Source: SIG603 sp964370115 (lineage in GTDB: Bacteria; Bacillota; Clostridia; Oscillospirales; Acutalibacteraceae). Taken from it: 64,000 nucleotides of DNA. A program made the position numbers and the translations under genes. The stretch lies in assembly GCA_964370115.1 (NCBI GenBank), contig CAYJIA010000007.1, positions 1 through 64,000 on the forward strand, read 5' to 3'. The notes beneath the pieces are model-generated. The model made no database searches, was not told the DNA's origin, and was given only the letters and a program-made list of their open reading frames with translations. Shown here one piece after another: positions 8,463 through 16,469 of this stretch; the first letter of the stretch is position 1; each line of letters begins with the position of its first letter.

Positions 8463-8921
8463 ATGAATGTAGCTGCAATAATGGGACGTCTTACAGCTGA
8501 TCCAGAACTTAGACACACGCCAAGCGGTGCTGCTGTTGCTAGTTTTTCGGTAGCAGTTAACAGACAGTTTCAATCAAAAGAGACAGGCGAAAGACAAGCC
8601 GACTTTATTAATGTCGTAGCTTGGAGAAATACAGCCGAGTTTGTTTGTAAGTATTTTACAAAGGGTCAAATGATTGCCTTAACCGGACGTATTCAAACCC
8701 GTAGTTACCAAGACAAAAACGGAAACAATCGTCAAGCTTTTGAAATTGTTGCAGAGCAAGTTAACTTTACAGGTTCAAAATCTGAAAGTGGCGCTTCATC
8801 TATGACACAAGGTGCTTATAACCAAGCACCGCAACAAATGAGTCAACCCGCTCCGGCTTATTCAAGCGGAAACAGCGGAGATTTCGAAGAACTTATCGGA
8901 GACGAAGATTTACCATTCTAA
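8463..8921 (+). CDS. ssb: Single-stranded DNA-binding protein
   Basis: SSB coats single-stranded DNA in replication, repair and recombination and recruits partners through its acidic tip. The 152-residue protein has an OB-fold with 'MGRLTADPELRHTPSG', 'SFSVAVNR' and 'FINVVAWRNTAEFVCKYFTKGQ', then a Gln/Ser/Pro-rich linker, and ends in 'GDEDLPF', the canonical partner-binding tail. It lies between rpsF and rpsR. Confidence 0.97.
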   Translation: MNVAAIMGRLTADPELRHTPSGAAVASFSVAVNRQFQSKETGERQADFINVVAWRNTAEFVCKYFTKGQMIALTGRIQTRSYQDKNGNNRQAFEIVAEQVNFTGSKSESGASSMTQGAYNQAPQQMSQPAPAYSSGNSGDFEELIGDEDLPF

Positions 8922-8959
8922 TTCGATAAGAAAAATTTACAGATAAGGAGGCTTTTACA

Positions 8960-9217
8960 ATGGCTGACAGACAAGATAGAGACAATCGTAGACCTATGGG
9001 CGGTCGTAAAGGTCGCAGAAAAGTATGTAATTTTTGTGTTGATAAAGCAGATTATATAGATTACAAAGATGTTGCTAAGCTACGCCGTTTTATCTCTGAA
9101 AGAGGAAAAATTCTTCCTAGAAGAGTTACAGGCACTTGCGCACATCACCAACGTGGATTGACAGTTGCAATTAAACGTGCACGTCACCTAGCGTTGCTAC
9201 CATTTTCTAGCGACTAA
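8960..9217 (+). CDS. rpsR: 30S ribosomal protein S18
   Basis: S18 pairs with S6 on the 30S platform. The 85-residue protein contains 'YKDVAKLRRFISERGKILPR', 'RVTGTCAHHQRGLTVAIKRAR' and the end 'ALLPF'. The residues CNFC and CAHH together look like a zinc-binding form of S18; a zinc-free form lacks these cysteines. The AAGGAGG site is 10 bases before the start. It is the last gene of the operon, with a terminator at 9229. Confidence 0.97.
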   Translation: MADRQDRDNRRPMGGRKGRRKVCNFCVDKADYIDYKDVAKLRRFISERGKILPRRVTGTCAHHQRGLTVAIKRARHLALLPFSSD

Positions 9218-9228
9218 TTAAAAAAAAT

Positions 9229-9264
9229 TATGGGCTAACCACAACAAGGTTTAGCCCATTTTTT
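9229..9264 (+). terminator. Terminator of the rpsF-ssb-rpsR operon
   Basis: TGGGCTAACC (9231-9240) pairs with GGTTTAGCCCA (9248-9258) with one small bulge, followed by a T-run. Confidence 0.85.
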
Positions 9265-9290
9265 AATATTGATTTTTAAGGAGTGATATT

Positions 9291-10091
9291 ATGATTTTTG
9301 ATGCGCATACCCATTTTTTCCCTGATAAATTAAAGGGTAAGGTGTTGCCGAAATTATCTGAAGTTTCGGGGCATGAATATTTTGGAGATGGAACGCTGGA
9401 GGGGACAGTAAAGTTTCAAAAAGACAGTGGATGTAGGAAATTTCTAGCTTTGCATATTGCAACAAATCCCACACAACAAAGTGCTGTTAACGATTTTGCA
9501 ATAAGCTCTCAATGTGAAAATATACTTAATTTTGGCTCGGTAAATCATCAATCGGATAATGCGGTCGAAGAGCTTTTAAGGCTTTATGAGGCAGGAATTA
9601 AGGGGATAAAGCTTCATCCAGATTACCAAGACTATTTTGTTGACGACGAAAGAATGGACGAGGTGTATAAAACTTGCGAAAAGTTAGGACTTATTATAAC
9701 TTTTCATGCAGGACGCGACCCATACTCACCAAATATAGTGCATTCGCACCCAAAGGACATAAAAAAAGTGGCGACAAAATTTCCTAATTTAAAAATAATC
9801 GCCGCGCATATGGGTGGAATGAATATGAGTGCGGAAGTGCTAGAACATCTTGTAGGGCTTTCAAATGTATATTTTGACACGGCGATGTGCAGTGAGTTTT
9901 TAAGCAAAGAAATGGCAGAAAAAATAATCAGAGCACATGGCGTTTCTAAAATTTTATTCGGCACAGACCTACCGTGGAGCACGATAGAGCGAGAAAAAGA
10001 GCTAATAGATAGCTTAGATTTATCGATTGATGAGAAAGAAATGATATATTATAAAAATGCGGAAAAATTATTTAAGTTGAGTGAAAAGTGA
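9291..10091 (+). CDS. Amidohydrolase family 2 (TIM-barrel metal-dependent hydrolase)
   Basis: A 266-residue protein of the amidohydrolase superfamily (Amidohydro_2/TatD-like barrels). Likely metal ligands are visible in order: 'DAHTH' at residues 4-8, a lysine or histidine in 'GIKLHPD', His in 'ITFHAG', His in 'IAAHMGG' and Asp in 'ILFGTDLPW'. This set fits a hydrolase or decarboxylase of small cyclic or amide substrates, but the substrate cannot be told. The start has AAGGAGTG. The last codons (agtgaaaagtga) are also the first bases of a dispersed structured repeat, so the C-terminus may have been supplied by that element. Confidence 0.88.
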   Translation: MIFDAHTHFFPDKLKGKVLPKLSEVSGHEYFGDGTLEGTVKFQKDSGCRKFLALHIATNPTQQSAVNDFAISSQCENILNFGSVNHQSDNAVEELLRLYEAGIKGIKLHPDYQDYFVDDERMDEVYKTCEKLGLIITFHAGRDPYSPNIVHSHPKDIKKVATKFPNLKIIAAHMGGMNMSAEVLEHLVGLSNVYFDTAMCSEFLSKEMAEKIIRAHGVSKILFGTDLPWSTIEREKELIDSLDLSIDEKEMIYYKNAEKLFKLSEK

Positions 10092-10282
10092 AGGCGAAAA
10101 TCCTACGGATTTTTTGATTAAAAGTTTTACTAAATTTTTTTCAAAAAATTTCGGGTGCTTAGGGCAGAGCCCTAAGTCGCTTTTCGCAAAAAGCGAAATC
10201 TTATCATGAGAAGCGCATTTTTGAAAGTGAATTTTGCACAAAGTGCAAAAGAGAAAACTTTTTGAAAGAAAAAAAGTTTTTT
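10080..10282 (+). repeat. Structured multi-hairpin intergenic repeat, copy A
   Basis: About 200 bases that recur at 15643-15865 in the same orientation. Hairpins in order are: AAAATCC/GGATTTT (10097-10113); an A/T stem AAATTTTT/AAAAATTT; CTTAGGGC-AGA-GCCCTAAG (10158-10176); CGCTTTT-CGCA-AAAAGCG (10178-10195); TTTTGCAC-AAA-GTGCAAAA (10232-10250); and AAAACTTTTT/AAAAAGTTTT at the end (from about 10255). It follows the amidohydrolase stop and begins with the agtgaaaagtgaa motif. Differences from copy B preserve pairing. Confidence 0.85.
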
Positions 10283-10563
10283 TATAGTTTTCAGAAAAAT
10301 AAAAGGCGTGAACTTATTCACTATTAATTAAAAAAATCTCATCTTTTGTGCTTTTTAACGTATTTTTAATGTATATTTTTCATGCAGCTTACAAGGGTTA
10401 ACATAACTTTAAACAATTTCAACAGAGTTTTCAACATTTGAATGTTGACTATTAAAACACAGTTAAAATTTGACTTTAAATATGAATTTTTTTAATGTAA
10501 AGCCGTATGATTTTACAAAAGCATAATAAAGTTTAGGTTTACATAATTATTACAGAGCTGTAA
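10283..10563. other. AT-rich intergenic remainder between the repeat and dnaC
   Basis: I see no gene. One perfect palindrome, TCAACATT-TG-AATGTTGA (10431-10448), lies in the middle. ATTACAG/CTGTAAT flanks the dnaC stop but has no T-run, so a terminator for dnaC is not clear. There are no DnaA boxes and no convincing promoter. Confidence 0.6.
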
Positions 10564-11526
10564 TTACATTCTCTTTTTGAAAGTCCTTATATCTTGGCCG
10601 ACAAAACCTAAAAGATTATAGCTACCAAAAAGTCTTGAAATAAGTCTTTCGCTATATCTTTTTTCAAGTTCTGGGGCACTTAGATTAGTACTAATTAATG
10701 TGGGCAGTTTTTTCATAATTCTTGTGTTTATGATGTTGTAAATTACAGAAATCGTGTATGAGGAGCTAAATTCAGTGCCCAAATCATCTAAAATAAGTAA
10801 ATCGCAAGAGCAAAGCATATTGTTTGTGTCGTTTTCGTCACTTTGTTCAAATCTTTCTTTTTCAATAGCTACGGCAAAATTTTGAACAGAGCCGTAAATT
10901 ACACCAAAACCCTTGCCGATAACCTCTTTTGCGATAGAGAGGGACAAATGAGTTTTTCCAAGCCCTGTGCCTCCTTGAAATAAAAGTGAGGGAGAGGAGG
11001 TAGAAAAGTTCTGTGCGTAAGTTTTGCAATAGTTTAATATGTTTACCATTTTCCTTGCCTGCTCGGCAGGGATATTTTTATAATATTCGGTCGAAAATTT
11101 TTCAAATCCACATTCGTCAAGCGGAGTGTTACGATTAAGCTCATCATAGGCTATTTGTGTCAAAAGTTCTCTATGGCATATGCACATTCTGCCATCTATA
11201 TTTCCCTTGTCATCGCATTTACTGCACACGAATTTTGGTGATACATCTTCTTTTACAAGACCAAATTGAGCTAAAAGTAAATTATATGAGGTTTGTGTTT
11301 GAAGATTTTTGTCTCTAAGTTTTTGGAGTTCTTCTTTGACATTTCCTCCACGCATTACTGCTACTGCAATTTTGCTGTAAGTTGACTTTAATTCAAATTC
11401 TAAATCTCTAGCTTGTGGGCAAATGGTGTAAAATTTTTCTTTTTGCTCTTCAGCACGCTCTACCGCATCGCTTTGTCTCTTTAAAAGTACAGCGCTAGCT
11501 TTTTCGTAGACATCTTTTTTATACAT
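10564..11526 (-). CDS. DnaC/DnaI-type replicative helicase loader
   Basis: An AAA+ ATPase that loads the replicative helicase onto DNA, working with DnaD-type proteins in Bacillota. The 320-residue protein has a helical N-terminal part (~1-100), a zinc-binding cluster 'CSKC...CICH' around residues 105-125, then the ATPase: Walker A 'GGTGLGKTHL', Walker B 'LLILDDLGTE' and sensor 'TLISTNL', with 'RLISRLFG' as the arginine-finger region. ATG 11535 is only one base from the ribosome binding site, so ATG 11526 is preferred. It lies just downstream of the dnaD-like gene. Confidence 0.9.
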   Translation of the reverse strand: MYKKDVYEKASAVLLKRQSDAVERAEEQKEKFYTICPQARDLEFELKSTYSKIAVAVMRGGNVKEELQKLRDKNLQTQTSYNLLLAQFGLVKEDVSPKFVCSKCDDKGNIDGRMCICHRELLTQIAYDELNRNTPLDECGFEKFSTEYYKNIPAEQARKMVNILNYCKTYAQNFSTSSPSLLFQGGTGLGKTHLSLSIAKEVIGKGFGVIYGSVQNFAVAIEKERFEQSDENDTNNMLCSCDLLILDDLGTEFSSSYTISVIYNIINTRIMKKLPTLISTNLSAPELEKRYSERLISRLFGSYNLLGFVGQDIRTFKKRM

Positions 11527-11531
11527 AATAG

Positions 11532-12512
11532 TCATTCTCCGTTATTATTAAATAAATCAAGTTTATCAAAATCACTTATATCATAAGTAGTCTTGCTTTC
11601 GCTTATAGAAGTAGTGTTTTTGGCTTCTAAGTCTTGTAAATCTTTAAGAGTGGCAATTTTTGCTGTGTGCCAGCTCTCTATTATCGCATTCATATATTTA
11701 ATGTTGTATTTCCCAATTTTGTCGATGCATCTATTATATGCCTCTTGGATTAATTCCTGGGAAATATACATCTCATCAAACCAACGCACAGTTGCTTCTA
11801 GCTCATTTTTGCTTGGCGCACGATGGGGAAGCTCGATTATTGCAGAGAATTTTTTCCAACACTGAACGCGTGTGTTTAGCTCGTGTATCTTATGTTCTGC
11901 AAGCTCTAAAGAAAAAACACCCTCGTTTGCCCAGTTTTTTGTCAGACTTTCTATATAGGGAGTTGTGGTTTTATGTATACTCTTGCAGTACGTCATCATC
12001 ATTAAAATTACTTCTGCCGGAAGTCCATAGTCGTCGTGTGCGTTTATTAAAACAGCGGAGAGCGCAGGGGATAAAGATCTGCCTAAAATGCTCTCAGTAG
12101 AATGTAAAAGCTCAGAAAGAGAGCTGTTTTCGAGCAGTCGTTGTGCCACTTGTTGTGAATTTGGCCTTAACATTCGTTTAGATGTAATATCGGGTTTTTC
12201 TACTACATCTTGTGGTTTCGGTTCGGTTTTTGTGACGGGTTTGATACTTTCGTTACATTGTTGTAACTTTCCGTTTTGTGATACAATAAGACCACACTGT
12301 ACCCAGTAGTCGACTGCGTCTTCTACCATGTCCTTGTCAATGGAAAGTTTTTCCGCTATTGTTTTTTGAGAGGCAGAAAGTCCACCGTGTCTTAGTAGCC
12401 AAAGTAGGACTTTTATCTCATTTTCGCCAGCAAGTTTTATATGTTTATCAACAAGTGAAGTAGGCACGGCAAAGACAGACGACCAACCACCCATGTTAAG
12501 ACTAAATTGCAT
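11532..12512 (-). CDS. DnaD-domain replication initiation/primosome protein
   Basis: A 326-residue DnaD/DnaB-family protein. The N-terminal ~90 residues form a winged helix ('EIKVLLWLLRHGGLSASQKTIAEKL'), followed by a polar linker. Two DnaD-like helical repeats follow, one with 'YGLPAEVILMMMTYCKS...YIESLTKNWANEGVFS' and one with 'YNIKYMNAIIESWHTAKIATLKD'. In Bacillus this family remodels DNA and recruits the helicase loader, and the adjacent DnaC/DnaI gene fits that pairing. GGAGG precedes ATG 12512, and a promoter lies at 12547-12575. Confidence 0.9.
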   Translation of the reverse strand: MQFSLNMGGWSSVFAVPTSLVDKHIKLAGENEIKVLLWLLRHGGLSASQKTIAEKLSIDKDMVEDAVDYWVQCGLIVSQNGKLQQCNESIKPVTKTEPKPQDVVEKPDITSKRMLRPNSQQVAQRLLENSSLSELLHSTESILGRSLSPALSAVLINAHDDYGLPAEVILMMMTYCKSIHKTTTPYIESLTKNWANEGVFSLELAEHKIHELNTRVQCWKKFSAIIELPHRAPSKNELEATVRWFDEMYISQELIQEAYNRCIDKIGKYNIKYMNAIIESWHTAKIATLKDLQDLEAKNTTSISESKTTYDISDFDKLDLFNNNGE

Positions 12513-12546
12513 AATTTATCCTCCAAGAATTTTTAAAGTACTAAAT

Positions 12547-12575
12547 AGTATAACACATAATTTACTTTAAAACAA
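12547..12575 (-). promoter_or_regulatory. SigmaA-type promoter of dnaD-dnaC
   Basis: On the minus strand TTGTTT (12575-12570), a 17-base spacer and TATACT (12552-12547) lie about 35 bases before the start codon. Confidence 0.75.
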
Positions 12576-12635
12576 AGTCTTTTACAAAGAATTTAAAAGA
12601 AAATATAAAAAAATAAAATAAAAATGGTTACAGAC

Positions 12636-12664
12636 TTGAAATATTTAAAATTATAGTGTATAAT
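12636..12664 (+). promoter_or_regulatory. SigmaA-type promoter of the SH3/lysozyme gene
   Basis: TTGAAA (12636-12641), a 17-base spacer and TATAAT (12659-12664). The gene starts about 58 bases downstream. Confidence 0.8.
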
Positions 12665-12722
12665 GAGTGACACAGAATTTTAAAAACTTTAAAGCCTAAA
12701 CTTTTTAAAACACGGAGGAATT

Positions 12723-15611
12723 ATGAAAACTAACGCGAAAAAAAGTAATACAGCCATAAAATTTGCTTCTATACTGCTGTCGTTGCTAATGATTATTTCT
12801 GTTTTGCCAATAATGCCAGTTCAGGCTCAGGCAAGCACTGGTGTCACTACGGCAAATGTAAACTTGAGGGAGGGGCCTAGCACATCTCATGCAGTGATTG
12901 ACGTCATAACAAAGGGTAGTGCTTTAAATATAGACGACACCTCAAATGCATCTTGGTTTAAAGTCAGCTTTGCCGACGGTAAATCGGGATATATGAGTGC
13001 AAACTATATTGCTGTTACTACATCATCAGGCAGTGGTGTGAGTGCAACAACTACTTACGCGGCAAATCTTAGAGACTCAGCTAGTGTAAGTGGTAAACTT
13101 ATCATGAGCGTTGCGGGCGGAAGTGCTATAACAGTGCTTGACACGTCAAGCGGTACATATTATAAAGTGCAAGTGGCAAGCGGTGTCACAGGTTATCTGC
13201 ATTCTAACTTTATAAGTATGTCGGGTTCATCTGGAAGCACTACAACACCTCCGTCTACAAGTACAGGTTACTCGGCGGTTACAACAAACTATGTTAATCT
13301 AAGAGATTCTGCCTCAATAAGCGGAAATTTAATTGCTTCAATAGCACCAAACACAGCGGTTACTGTTTTAGACAATACAACAGGAACTTATTATAAAGTT
13401 TCTCTTCCATCGGGAAGTACAGGCTATATGCATTCAAATTATCTTCAATCGACTTCTTCAGTGCCAAGCACTCCATCGACTGGCTCGGGATATTCGGCTG
13501 TAACTACTAACTATGTTAATTTAAGGTCAGGACCTTCGACTTCTTACGGGATTATAATGTCAGTTGCAACTGGAACAGCAGTAACTGTAACTGATACATC
13601 AAACGGAACTTATTACCATGTAACTCTTCCGAGCGGAAGCAGTGGTTATATGCATAAAAACTTCTTAAAAGAAACAAGTGTGGCAACGCCTGCGCCAACA
13701 GCAACACCAGCACCAACGGCTACGCCAGCACCAGTTCCGACACCGGCTCCAACACCTGTGCCAACCACAACTCCGTCGACAGGTACTTACGAGGCAGTGA
13801 CTACTGCGACAGTTAATATGAGAAGTGGTGCAAGTATTGACCATTCCATAGTAAAAGTTGTAAGCGCAGGTTCAAGTGTAACAGTATTAAATGAGAATAC
13901 AGGCGGAAATTACTATCACGTGAAAATTGCAGATGGCACAGAAGGGTATATGCATAAAAACTTCTTGGCGCCAAAGTCTACTTCTACAACACCTGACACC
14001 GGAACAACTACACCGTCGGGTACATATCTAAAAGTAACTGCAACAAGTGGGCTAAATATGAGAAGCGGACCTGATACTTCTTATGAGATTCTAAGGGTTT
14101 TAGAGAGTGCTGAAATTTTAACTCAACTTGAAAAAACAAGTGATTCTTGGTACAAGGTTCAAACTAGTGACGGAACACAGGGTTATGTTCATGCAAACTA
14201 TGTAAGTGTATATACACCAAGTACAACAGTGGGTACAATAACGCTTTCTGCATCAAGTGGAACAGTGCCACAGTACAAGTCAATATATGTTAAAGGCACA
14301 AACAGCAATGGCAACATATTAGAGTGGTCTTCAAGCGATACGTCAATAGCGACAGTTGCTAATGGATTTATCTACGGCGTTGCTGAAGGCAAGACTACGA
14401 TAACTGCAACAGATAAATACACTGGAAAAAGTGCTTCTTATACTATAACAGTAGGCGAGGCAGATGCTGTAAGAGTTGCGTATTCCGAGACAAATACACC
14501 AACTGCAGGTGTAGAGTTTAACCTAATAGCAGTTACCGATACATCAAAAACTTCGGTAAACTTTGCACTTACATCGGGTACTACAGTAGCTGCGACGAAC
14601 ACAAAAACAGAAACAGCAACAAGTAATACCTATGGAACAAACGAAGCGAAAATCTGGTCGGCTCCTATAACACTCACAGAGGGAACACATACGATAAGAG
14701 CTTATTCACAGGGTGATGCATCAGATTACATAGAATTCACAGTACTTGTAAGTTCAAGCGCGTCAAGTTCTGGTTACACATCACAGGAAAGAAGAGTAAG
14801 TGATGATATGCTAAGCATTATAGGAAGCTTTGAGGGCTTTGTGCCAACGGTTTACCTAGATACTTTAGCAAACAACATACCTACTGTAGGTTATGGTGAT
14901 GTTATAAATCCAAATGAGACTTTCTACAACAATTTAACAACAACAGAGGGTGTGGCTCAGTTTAGGGCACTTGTAAATGCAGGCGGTTATTCTTCTGCTA
15001 TAAACAAAATGGTGGCAAGCAATAAATTGCTTATAAATCAAGCACAGTTTGATGCACTAGTAAGCTTTACTTACAATGTAGGAACAGGTTGGACAGATGA
15101 TACCTATGTAAAGAGCATACTGCTAAATGCAGTGAACTATGAGGCGATTGCACCAAGCAGCTCAAATCCTCAAGCGGCGACTATAACAAGACCAACAACG
15201 GCTTATTCAAGCCATACGACTTCTTCTACTGCGGTAAAATCCTTATCACAAGGTGGCAGTGTAACGGTTGTTGGATATTATACAAATGCAGATAAAACAG
15301 AGCATTGGTATCAAGTTACAAGCACTGCATTTAGTGGAACAGCATGGGTGCGTACAGGCTATGTTAGCCTTACAAACTATGCAAGTGGCGAAAAAGACAT
15401 GAGATATGTCGACGATGCATCATTTGCATTTAGACTTCTAGAATGGCATAACGCCGGCGGCAGTTGTGTTCCAGGACTTGTATACAGAAGACTTGCCGAG
15501 GCGAAAGTATTCTTATACGGCGACTACGCTCAAGCAAGCCCAAGCAATGCAAACTACAAAAATAACACATATGGATTTATTTATCCATCGTGTATAAGTT
15601 CATATCAATAA
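12723..15611 (+). CDS. Secreted multi-SH3 cell-wall lysozyme (GH24)
   Basis: A 962-residue exported peptidoglycan hydrolase. A signal peptide occupies ~1-38 (basic start, long hydrophobic core, AQAS). Six bacterial SH3 repeats follow, each with 'VNLR' or 'LNMRSG' and a 'GYMH/GYVH' end (~40-315 and ~355-495), with the Pro/Thr/Ala linker at ~318-350 between the fourth and fifth. A Big_2-like Ig fold ('LEWSSSDTSIATV') spans ~500-575, and another beta-rich domain lies at ~580-680. The GH24 lysozyme domain starts at ~690, with catalytic Glu in 'SFEGF' (~704) and 'TVGYGD'. Its C-terminal part ('GLVYRRLAEAKVFLYGDY') is separated by an inserted SH3-like segment at ~828-884. A strong terminator follows. 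Confidence 0.92.
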   Translation: MKTNAKKSNTAIKFASILLSLLMIISVLPIMPVQAQASTGVTTANVNLREGPSTSHAVIDVITKGSALNIDDTSNASWFKVSFADGKSGYMSANYIAVTTSSGSGVSATTTYAANLRDSASVSGKLIMSVAGGSAITVLDTSSGTYYKVQVASGVTGYLHSNFISMSGSSGSTTTPPSTSTGYSAVTTNYVNLRDSASISGNLIASIAPNTAVTVLDNTTGTYYKVSLPSGSTGYMHSNYLQSTSSVPSTPSTGSGYSAVTTNYVNLRSGPSTSYGIIMSVATGTAVTVTDTSNGTYYHVTLPSGSSGYMHKNFLKETSVATPAPTATPAPTATPAPVPTPAPTPVPTTTPSTGTYEAVTTATVNMRSGASIDHSIVKVVSAGSSVTVLNENTGGNYYHVKIADGTEGYMHKNFLAPKSTSTTPDTGTTTPSGTYLKVTATSGLNMRSGPDTSYEILRVLESAEILTQLEKTSDSWYKVQTSDGTQGYVHANYVSVYTPSTTVGTITLSASSGTVPQYKSIYVKGTNSNGNILEWSSSDTSIATVANGFIYGVAEGKTTITATDKYTGKSASYTITVGEADAVRVAYSETNTPTAGVEFNLIAVTDTSKTSVNFALTSGTTVAATNTKTETATSNTYGTNEAKIWSAPITLTEGTHTIRAYSQGDASDYIEFTVLVSSSASSSGYTSQERRVSDDMLSIIGSFEGFVPTVYLDTLANNIPTVGYGDVINPNETFYNNLTTTEGVAQFRALVNAGGYSSAINKMVASNKLLINQAQFDALVSFTYNVGTGWTDDTYVKSILLNAVNYEAIAPSSSNPQAATITRPTTAYSSHTTSSTAVKSLSQGGSVTVVGYYTNADKTEHWYQVTSTAFSGTAWVRTGYVSLTNYASGEKDMRYVDDASFAFRLLEWHNAGGSCVPGLVYRRLAEAKVFLYGDYAQASPSNANYKNNTYGFIYPSCISSYQ

Positions 15612-15614
15612 AAA

Positions 15615-15639
15615 GAAGAGGGCGAAAGCCCTCTTTTTT
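15615..15639 (+). terminator. Terminator of the lysozyme gene
   Basis: AAGAGGGC-GAAA-GCCCTCTT followed by a run of T. The GNRA-type loop makes this a strong hairpin. Confidence 0.93.
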
Positions 15640-15642
15640 GTT

Positions 15643-15865
15643 AGTGAAAAGTGAAGAGTGAAAAGTGAAGAGTTTCGGTGAAATCCTTCGGATTTTTGAT
15701 TAAAAGTTTTACTAAATTTTTTTCAAAAAATTTCGGGTACTTAGGGCAGAGCCCTAAGGCGTTTTCCGCAGAAAACGAAATCTTATCCTTAGAAACGCAT
15801 TTTTGAAAGTGAATTTTTTAGCAGAGCTAAAAAAGAGAAAACTTTTTGCACGAAAAAAAGTTTTC
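15643..15865 (+). repeat. Structured multi-hairpin intergenic repeat, copy B
   Basis: Second copy of the element at 10080-10282. It starts with a duplicated agtgaaaagtgaag. Its hairpins are AAATCC/GGATTT (15681-15695), CTTAGGGC-AGA-GCCCTAAG (15740-15758), CGTTTTC-CGCA-GAAAACG (15760-15777), TTTTTTAGC-AGA-GCTAAAAAA (15814-15834) and AAAACTTTTT/AAAAAGTTTT at the end. Compared with copy A, stems change on both sides while pairing and the CGCA loop are kept. It lies directly after the lysozyme terminator and reaches to within nine bases of the convergent gene. Confidence 0.85.
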
Positions 15866-15873
15866 TAAAACTT

Positions 15874-16314
15874 CTACACATCAAAATTAGTTTTAACAGG
15901 TGATTTGTTAAGTTTATCCACAGCCATAGAAATAAATCCACAAAGAAAAACCGCGGGTATTGTTATAAAAAACCATAGAAGTGAAAAGGGCAGGGCGATT
16001 TGACCCATGAAATTAAACGGTAGATATGAGTAGTCCCAAATTCTAAGCATTAACATTTCATTGACAATAATTCCTACGATAAACTCTACTACTGTTATAA
16101 TCAGTGAACCCAAAAAGCATTTTGTTATAAGTATACTATTTTTGAGCTTTACACAACAAACTGCATTGATAAGTAAAAGGCAAATACCTCCAGCAATTGC
16201 CATAGAGACATGGCTAAATCCACGCCAAGAAATTTCCATAAGAGGATAAATTGTGGCACCACATAAAAAGATAATGCTTAGTTTTGTAAAACTTAGAAAG
16301 GTTTTCCTCGTCAT
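15874..16314 (-). CDS. Putative ABC transporter type IV membrane protein (CmpB-like)
   Basis: A 146-residue protein with four hydrophobic segments. The motifs 'IYPLMEISWRGFSHVSM' near the N-terminus and 'IWDYSYLPFNFMGQIALPFSLLWF' in the second half are typical of the family annotated as putative ABC-transporter type IV (PF06541); I know of no defined substrate. The start has CGGAG upstream. It is a single gene, divergent from galE, and its 3' end abuts repeat copy B. Confidence 0.78.
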   Translation of the reverse strand: MTRKTFLSFTKLSIIFLCGATIYPLMEISWRGFSHVSMAIAGGICLLLINAVCCVKLKNSILITKCFLGSLIITVVEFIVGIIVNEMLMLRIWDYSYLPFNFMGQIALPFSLLWFFITIPAVFLCGFISMAVDKLNKSPVKTNFDV

Positions 16315-16401
16315 TGTTTATTACTCCGTTTCTTTATAAATTTCTATAGTTTAAGTATGTGCCTTAAATTAAAAAATAATACTTTAAATCGGTGAAAAAT
16401 A

Positions 16402-16430
16402 TTGTTTTTATAATGTCTTTGTGGTAAAAT
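16402..16430 (+). promoter_or_regulatory. SigmaA-type promoter of galE-maf
   Basis: TTGTTT (16402-16407), a 17-base spacer, TAAAAT (16425-16430). TGG just before the -10 adds an extended -10 element. Confidence 0.75.
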
Positions 16431-16469
16431 TTAAAAGGAAACTAAGAAAAAAAGAAAGAGGGTATTTCT

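Noticed and set aside
13681..13780. Tandem DNA repeat or CRISPR-like array in the lysozyme gene
   Set aside because: The repeats encode a Pro/Thr/Ala linker in frame; there are no spacers or conserved direct repeats outside the code.
15911..15919. TTATCCACA, a perfect DnaA box
   Set aside because: Single site inside a coding gene, with no cluster of boxes or dnaA/dnaN nearby; likely chance.
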